From Strongylocentrotus purpuratus (lineage: Eukaryota; Echinodermata; Echinoidea; Camarodonta; Strongylocentrotidae): a stretch of DNA of 64,000 nt. Both the position numbers and the translations under genes were made by a program. This document shows positions 58,466 through 64,000 of this stretch, one piece after another; positions within the stretch are counted from its first letter, which is position 1; the number at the start of each line of letters is the position of its first letter. The stretch is taken from the NCBI RefSeq assembly GCF_000002235.5, contig NW_022145594.1, positions 21,817,890 to 21,881,889 of the forward strand, written 5' to 3'. The notes beneath the pieces are model-generated. The model ran no database searches, was not told where the DNA came from, and was given only the letters and a program-made list of their open reading frames with translations.

Positions 58466-60557
58466 AGGTGATACGTAACGAAGTCTACGTATCACCTATT
58501 GATTTCGTCAAGATTTTTATTCCTAGTATTCTTCCTCGATTTTGTTCGCAGGATATCTCAAGACTGAATCAAGCCATTGTCATGAAACTTTCAATGATGA
58601 TAGATCTTAGTCTAACTTAGAACTGCGTGACTTTTCAAAGACTCAAAGTCATTGTGACGTCATCCAGGCGCCATTTTGTGAAAATCAACTTATGATCATA
58701 TCTTCATAACGGAAAGTAATTTTTCATTCATATTTATCATGAATAAGATCAATATCCGTCCGGTCAATTTCAGGTCAATAAACGTGCGCAAATTAGCGCG
58801 TGCGCGTTCGTCCGCGCGTTTACGCGCGCGCAAAAATTTAAAATGCTCTAAATCATCCCAAATTTTTTTTGCATACGTTTCAGGCCATATGGAGCATTTG
58901 ACAAAAAATCACGCTCACGCGCATGCGCGCGCGTTTTTTGCGCGTACTAGCATTTTGCAACATAGTATCGCCGGATTTTCTCTATCATCTTATTTGGCAC
59001 ATTTTTCCAAGCATTTTGATAACTTGTTCATCTTTTAATAACGCAATGAGCGTCCGTCAAAGTTGACAGTGCGCGCGGACCTGCGTTATCTTTATCCACA
59101 ATACATGAGCAAAAACATGCCTATACAAAATTCTTTGTTACCCTTCAGAATAGATAGGAACTCCCAATATTTTTTCATATTTAGATAGATTATGAGTCGT
59201 GAATATGATTTCATGTCTCATTTGACCCTCAATTAACTCATGACGTCACCATAATGTCCTCCAAACTCACAAATTTAATTTGCATGTTATGACGTCAGCA
59301 TATTTTTCAAAAATTGATTGTATCTCTGTAAATATTGATTGATTTTCTTTCAAATTTCGATATGTTCTAGCTGAAACAATTTTCTACAAATCTAGTGCCC
59401 ACAATTTTTCATTTTGACAAAGGCATCATGGCGTATTTTTTGCAATTAAAGGAGGCATGTCAATTCTTCACATTTTGCGTGTATTCTCTATGGGACATGA
59501 CTTTTTCTCAAAACTGGATTCTACACTCTTGTCTTTCACGAGCAAAATCTCCGTTGTCTTAGCTTAGTTTTTGCTGAGCTTCGAATATGTTGTAGCTGAG
59601 ACAATAATCTATCACACGTGTGCCTTTCATTTTACGATCAGATGCCGGGATTATGCTCATATTTCACTTGCAAAGTAGGATTTGAGAATTCCATTTCCCG
59701 TTTACGTGTAATCGCTATGGGAAATGTTTTGGTATATCGGTAACGCACTTGACTTCCATCCTCGAGATCCATGGTTCGAGTCCGGGTGTCTCCAACAATA
59801 TTTGTCTTCACTTTATTTTTTGACCTTTCACTGTACCATCTCCTTTGAGTATTAAAACACGTAGAATCGCAAATAATGTAATAAACAACCCTATTTTCTT
59901 TATTATTACCCTATTTTCACTTAATCCATTACTTTTTGCGTTTAATCCCTATGGGAGATGACTTTTTCTCAAATGTGGATTCTACATTCCTGTGTTTTGA
60001 GCAATATCGCCGATATTTCTGCTTGGATTTTGTTGATTTTTGAGTATGTTGTAGCTGAGACAAGTTTTCACGAGATTTATGTAGACTATCTAACATTATC
60101 ATGACGTTATCATAGTCAAAAATTCAATCAAAGGTGACATGTCAATTATCATATATAACAATCCTCAATCGGATACCTGAAGGGGGCACTATACCACTTT
60201 CAATCATGGTCATCTGGAAGGCATTGTTCTCAATTGCATCTCTCTCTCTCTCTCTCCTCTCTCTTGCTCTTTTACTTCTCCTCTCATGTTCTGCCCCTCT
60301 CCTTTTTTGGTCTGTCTCTGCATCTATCTATCTCTCTTCTCTTTCACCCTCTCCCTCTCTCTCTCTCTCTCTCTTGCCTTGCGTCCCTCTTATTCTCTTG
60401 GTCTGTCTCCCTCTGCCCTACAGTTGAAACTTGACTCATGGATAGACCATAATGGGAGTAGTAAACGAAATATGAAATCGTGAAAATGCGTTCTTTATTA
60501 TGTTACACATGAGCATACGTATCACCTAATTCGTCAAAGTGACGAATTAAAGTCTAG
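58466..60557 (+). mobile_element. Family A element with CT block, complete (2.09 kb)
   Basis: A full 5' hairpin and full 3' hairpin. The tRNA-like module is at 59720. The CT-rich block at 60239-60415 and the GATACCTGAAGGGGG word tie it to the unit at 25634-27726. Confidence 0.85.
59720..59794 (+). other. tRNA-like module, CATGG T stem
   Basis: Shares CATGG and the CCATCC loop with the copy at 26903, consistent with their common sub-family. The A box is the standard TGGTATATCGG. No long T run follows. Confidence 0.55.
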
Positions 60558-60559
60558 TT

Positions 60560-60687
60560 AGGTGATACGTACGTAGACGTATCACCTTTTGATTTCGTCA
60601 AGATTTTTATTATTATTTATTAGGTGATACGTAACGAAGTCAACGTATCACCTTTTGATTTCGTCAAGATTTTTCTTTATTATTATT
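60560..60687 (+). mobile_element. Two stacked family A 5' ends
   Basis: Hairpins at 60560 and 60622, then a third 5' end at 60688. Three 5' ends in a row, each in the T-rich stretch of the one before, are the clearest sign of nested insertion here. Confidence 0.8.
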
Positions 60688-62715
60688 AGGTGATACGTAA
60701 CGAAGTCTACGTATCACCTATTGATTTCGTCAAGATTTTTATTATTATTATTATTCTTCCTCGAATTTGTTCGCAGGATATCTCAATATTGAATAAAGCC
60801 ATTGTCATGAATCTTTCAATGGTGATACATCTTAGTCTAACTTAGAACTGTGTGACTTTTCAAAGACTGAAAGTCATCGTGACGTCATCCAGGCGCCATT
60901 TTGTGAAAATCAACTTATGATTATATCTTCATAACGGAAAAGTATTTCTCATTCATAATTATCACGATTAAGATCAATATCCGTCCGGTCAATTTCAGGT
61001 CAAAAAATGCGCGCAAAAATTCGCGTACGCTTTTGTCCGCGCGTTTACGCGCGCGAATTTTTTCTAAATGCTCCAAATCATCCCAAATTTTTTTTACATA
61101 CGTTTCAGGCCATATGGAGCATTTGATAAAAAAATTACGCACACGCGCATGCGCGCGCGTTTTCGCGCGTACTGGCATTTTGCAAGACAGAATCGCCGAT
61201 TTTTTTCTGTCATCATATTTGGTACATTTTTCCAAGCATTTTGATTATTTGTTCACCTTTTATTAACGCAATGAGCGTCCGTCAAAGTTGACAGCACGCG
61301 CGGATTTGCATTATCTTTATCCACAATACATGGGCAAAAACATGCCTATATACAATTAATCGTAACTCTTTAGAATAGATAGAAACTCCTAATATTTTTT
61401 CATATTTGGATATATTATGAGTCGGAGATATGATTTCATGTCTCATTTGATCCTCAATTAACTCATGACGTCATCATAATGGCCTCCAAACTCAAAATTT
61501 CAATTTGCATATTATGACGTCAGCATATTTTTGGAATATTCATTGTATCTCTGTAAATATCAATTGTTTTTCTTCAAAATTCTGATATGTTGTAGCTGAG
61601 ACAATTTTCTACAAATGCAATATTCACAATTTTTATTTTTGACAAAAGTATCATGGTGTATTTTTGCGATTAAAGGAGGCATGTCAATTTTTCACATTTT
61701 GCGTGTATTCTCTATGGGACATGACTTTTTCTCAAAACTGGATTCTACACTCCTGTCTTTCGCGAGCAAAATCTCCAATGTTTTAGCTTCGTTTTCGCTG
61801 AGCTTTGGATATGTTGTAGCTGAGACAATGAGCTATCACAAGTGTAGCATTTATTTTTCGATTAGATGCCGGGATTATGCTCATATTTCACTTGCAATGT
61901 AGGATTTCAGAATTCAATTTCCCGTTTACGTGTAATCGCTATGGGAGATGTTTTGGTATATCGGTAACGCACTTGACTTCCAACCTCGAGATCCCTGGTT
62001 CGAGTCCGGGTGTCTCCAACAATTTGTTTTCTTCACTTTTTTTTCCTTTTGACCTTCACTGTACCATCTCCTTTGATTATTTAAACACGTAGAATCGCAA
62101 ATAATGTCATAAAAAACCCTTTTTACTTTATTATTACCCTATTTTCACTTAATCCATTACTTTTTGCGTGTAATCTATGGGAGATGACTTTTTCTCAAAT
62201 CTGGAGTCTACATTCCTGTCTTTTGCGAGCAATATCGCCGTTATTTCTGCTTGAATTTTGTTGATTTTAGAGTATGTTGTACCTGAGACTATATGCTATC
62301 TAAATCAATCCTCATTTTCTTCAATAAGATGTCATGATTGCGCTCATGATCATGATCATTATCATCATGATCATCATTATCATAATGATGATAATCATTT
62401 ATCAATTACATTTTCATTTCTTTGAATAAGATAAAATCGTCAAAAGGTGTTCTTCATGATGTAAATTAGAGTCAAATGTGTAACTGGCTACTGCACAGGG
62501 TCAAAGGTCATATATTGTTTCAATCTATCTTCCCTACATCCATGATGATCAAGGAGACACAATTTAATCTTGACATATGAATAGATCATAATGGGAGAAG
62601 CATATAAATGGGAGAAGCATTTTACAAAATAATATATCGTGTAATGCATTATTCGTTATGCAAACCATTATCATACGTATCACCTAATTCGTCTAAGTGA
62701 CGAATTAAAGTCTAG
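60688..62715 (+). mobile_element. Family A element, complete (2.03 kb)
   Basis: Innermost of three stacked 5' ends. tRNA-like module at 61944, GATCAT microsatellite near 62345-62400, CTAG at 62712-62715. Confidence 0.85.
61944..62018 (+). other. tRNA-like module
   Basis: Type sequence. The downstream T run is broken (AATTTGTTTTC). Confidence 0.6.
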
Positions 62716-64000
62716 TTTATTTATTATTATTCTTCCTCGAATTTGTTCGCAGGATATCTCAAGACTGAATAAAGCAATTATCATGAAACTTGCCATGATG
62801 ATAGATCTTAGTCTAACTTAGAACTGCGTGACTTTTTAGAGAGTCAAAATTATCGTGACGTCATCCAGGCGCCATTTTGTGAAAATCAACTAATGATCAT
62901 ATCTTGATAACGGAAAAGTATTTCTCATTCATAATTATCACGATTAAGATAAATATCCGTCCAGTCAAGTTGAGGTCAATAAAAGTGCGCAAATGCGCGC
63001 GTGCGCGTTCGTCCGCGCGTTTACGCGCGCGCAAAAATTTAAAATGCTCCAAATCATCCCAAATTTTTTTTGCATACGTTTCAGGCCATATGGAGCATTT
63101 GATAAAAAAATTACGCACACGCGCATGCGCGCGCGTTTTCGCGCGTACTGGCATTTTGCAACATAGAATCGCCGATTTTTTTCTGTCATCATATTTGGTA
63201 CATTTTTCCAAGCATTTTGATAATTTGTTCACCTTTTATTAACGCAATGAGCGTCCGTCAAAGTTGACAGCACGCGCGGATTTGCGTTATCTTTATCCAC
63301 AATACATGGGCAAAAACATGCCTATATAAAATTCATTGTAACTCTTTAGAATAGATAGAAACTCCTAATATTTTTTCATATTTGGATAGATTATGAGTCG
63401 GAGATATGATTTCATGTCTCATTTGATCCTCAATTAACTCATGACGTCATCAAAATGGCCTCCAAACTCCAAATTTAAATTTGCATATTATGACGTCAGC
63501 ATATTTTTGGAAAATTGATTGTATCTCTGTAAATATGGATCAATTTTCTTTTTAATTTTGATATGTTCTAGCTGAGACAATTTTCTACAAATGTAATGTT
63601 CACAATTTTTATTTTTGACAAAAGTATCATGGTGTATTTTTGCGATTAAAGGAGGCATGTCAATTTTTCGCATTTTGCGTGTATTCTCTATGGGACATGA
63701 CTTTTTCTCAAAACTGGATTCTACACTCCTGTCTTTCGCGAGCAAAATCTCCGTTGTTTTAGCTTCGTTTTCGCTGAGCTTCGGATATGTTGTAGCTGAG
63801 ACAATGAGCTATCACAAATGTGTCCCTTATTTTTTCGATTAGATGCCGGGATCATGCTTATATTTTACTTGCAAAGTAGGATTTCTGAATTCCATTTCCT
63901 GTTTACGTGTAATCGCTATGGGAGATGTTTTGGTATATCGGTAACGCACTTGACTTCCAACCTCGAGATCCCTGGTTCGAGTCCGGGTGTCTCCAACACT
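62716..64000 (+). mobile_element. Family A body, cut by the window end
   Basis: Resumes at TTATTTATTATTATTCTTCC without a 5' hairpin. It includes a tRNA-like module at 63921-63995, the last complete feature in the window. Confidence 0.8.
63921..63995 (+). other. tRNA-like module at window end
   Basis: Type sequence with both boxes intact. The expected T run lies past the last base. Confidence 0.6.

Larger units (their letters stand above)
24288..64000 (+). repeat. Array of nested and duplicated Helitron2/Helentron-like elements
   Basis: All units share orientation and a body of recurring blocks: CCTCGAATTTGTTCGCAGGA, two or three TGACGTCA palindromes, AGGCGCCATTTTGT, CpG-rich tracts, GATTAAAGGAGGCATGTCAA and TGTTGTAGCTGAGACAA. 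Units begin with a hairpin starting AGGTG and end with a short hairpin followed by CTAG and T. Inverted terminal words, a 3' hairpin, CTAG/T and insertion into TT match non-autonomous Helentron/Helitron2 elements (HINE, DINE-1-like, 'pearl'-type). The internal body is itself built of diverged 200-250 bp repeats. No Rep/helicase coding sequence was seen. The recurring 60-180 aa ORFs follow the repeat and overlap on both strands. Confidence 0.85.

Noticed and set aside
24288-64000. CRISPR-like or bacterial array
   Set aside because: Repeats are 1-2 kb transposon units with hairpin ends in an animal genome, without spacer structure.
24288-64000. LTR retrotransposon array
   Set aside because: No long direct repeats with TG...CA ends, no primer-binding site or polypurine tract in the right place, and no gag/pol coding sequence. 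The CTAG/T ends with hairpins fit Helentron-like elements better.

Overview
The window is non-coding, repeat-dense DNA from an animal nuclear genome. The abundance of Harbinger, hAT and CR1/L2-like elements, a tRNA-derived SINE, and recurrent short words such as TAGGCCTA, ACCGGT and ACATGTACATGT suggest a marine deuterostome invertebrate, most likely an echinoderm. That assignment is inference. No complete host gene is visible. There is one weak candidate host exon near 19.6-19.8 kb.

Bases 1-5806 hold the 3' end of a LINE (1-1033), an inverted-repeat element built from 134-bp tandem repeats (1097-2212), a minus-strand LINE 3' end (2813-2990), polypurine tracts and anonymous AT-rich DNA. Bases 5807-13391 are a whole 7.6-kb Harbinger transposon bounded by a CAG target duplication. 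It carries two convergent spliced genes: a Myb/SANT-like DNA-binding protein on + and a HARBI1-type DDE transposase on -. The Myb gene is open except for one inserted base, and the transposase except for two missing bases plus an unresolved start. Two further elements sit in the Myb gene's first intron: a 589-bp fold-back element with an 8-bp target duplication, and a 298-bp hAT-like MITE.

Bases 13395-24287 hold a CR1-like LINE with a YVDD reverse transcriptase (about 14120-16083), a 198-bp tandem duplication, a degenerate LINE, and a TA-flanked MITE inserted between the A and B boxes of a tRNA-derived SINE. A GC-rich array with a roughly 90-150 bp period follows (22190-23080), then microsatellites.

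From 24288 to the window end is one continuous array, about 40 kb long, of non-autonomous Helitron2/Helentron-like elements, all in + orientation. Each element starts with a hairpin (AGGTG...), runs through a shared 1.1-2.0-kb body and ends with a short hairpin followed by CTAG/T. Three end families (A, B, C) share the body. In each, the outer arm of the 5' hairpin matches an inverted copy just inside that family's own 3' end. Stacked 5' ends followed by about the same number of 3' ends show that elements repeatedly inserted into the T-rich stretch just behind an older element's 5' hairpin; later unequal exchange duplicated 2.1-kb and 1.2-kb units. Fourteen units carry a tRNA-like module of about 75 bp with good A and B boxes, usually followed by a T run. 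Each body also has several TGACGTCA palindromes and two CpG-rich alternating purine-pyrimidine tracts. A 5.1-kb CR1/L2-group LINE (29741-34822, minus), nearly intact, is inserted in one C-family element. No Rep/helicase gene is present, so the Helentron-like elements must be mobilised in trans, if at all.
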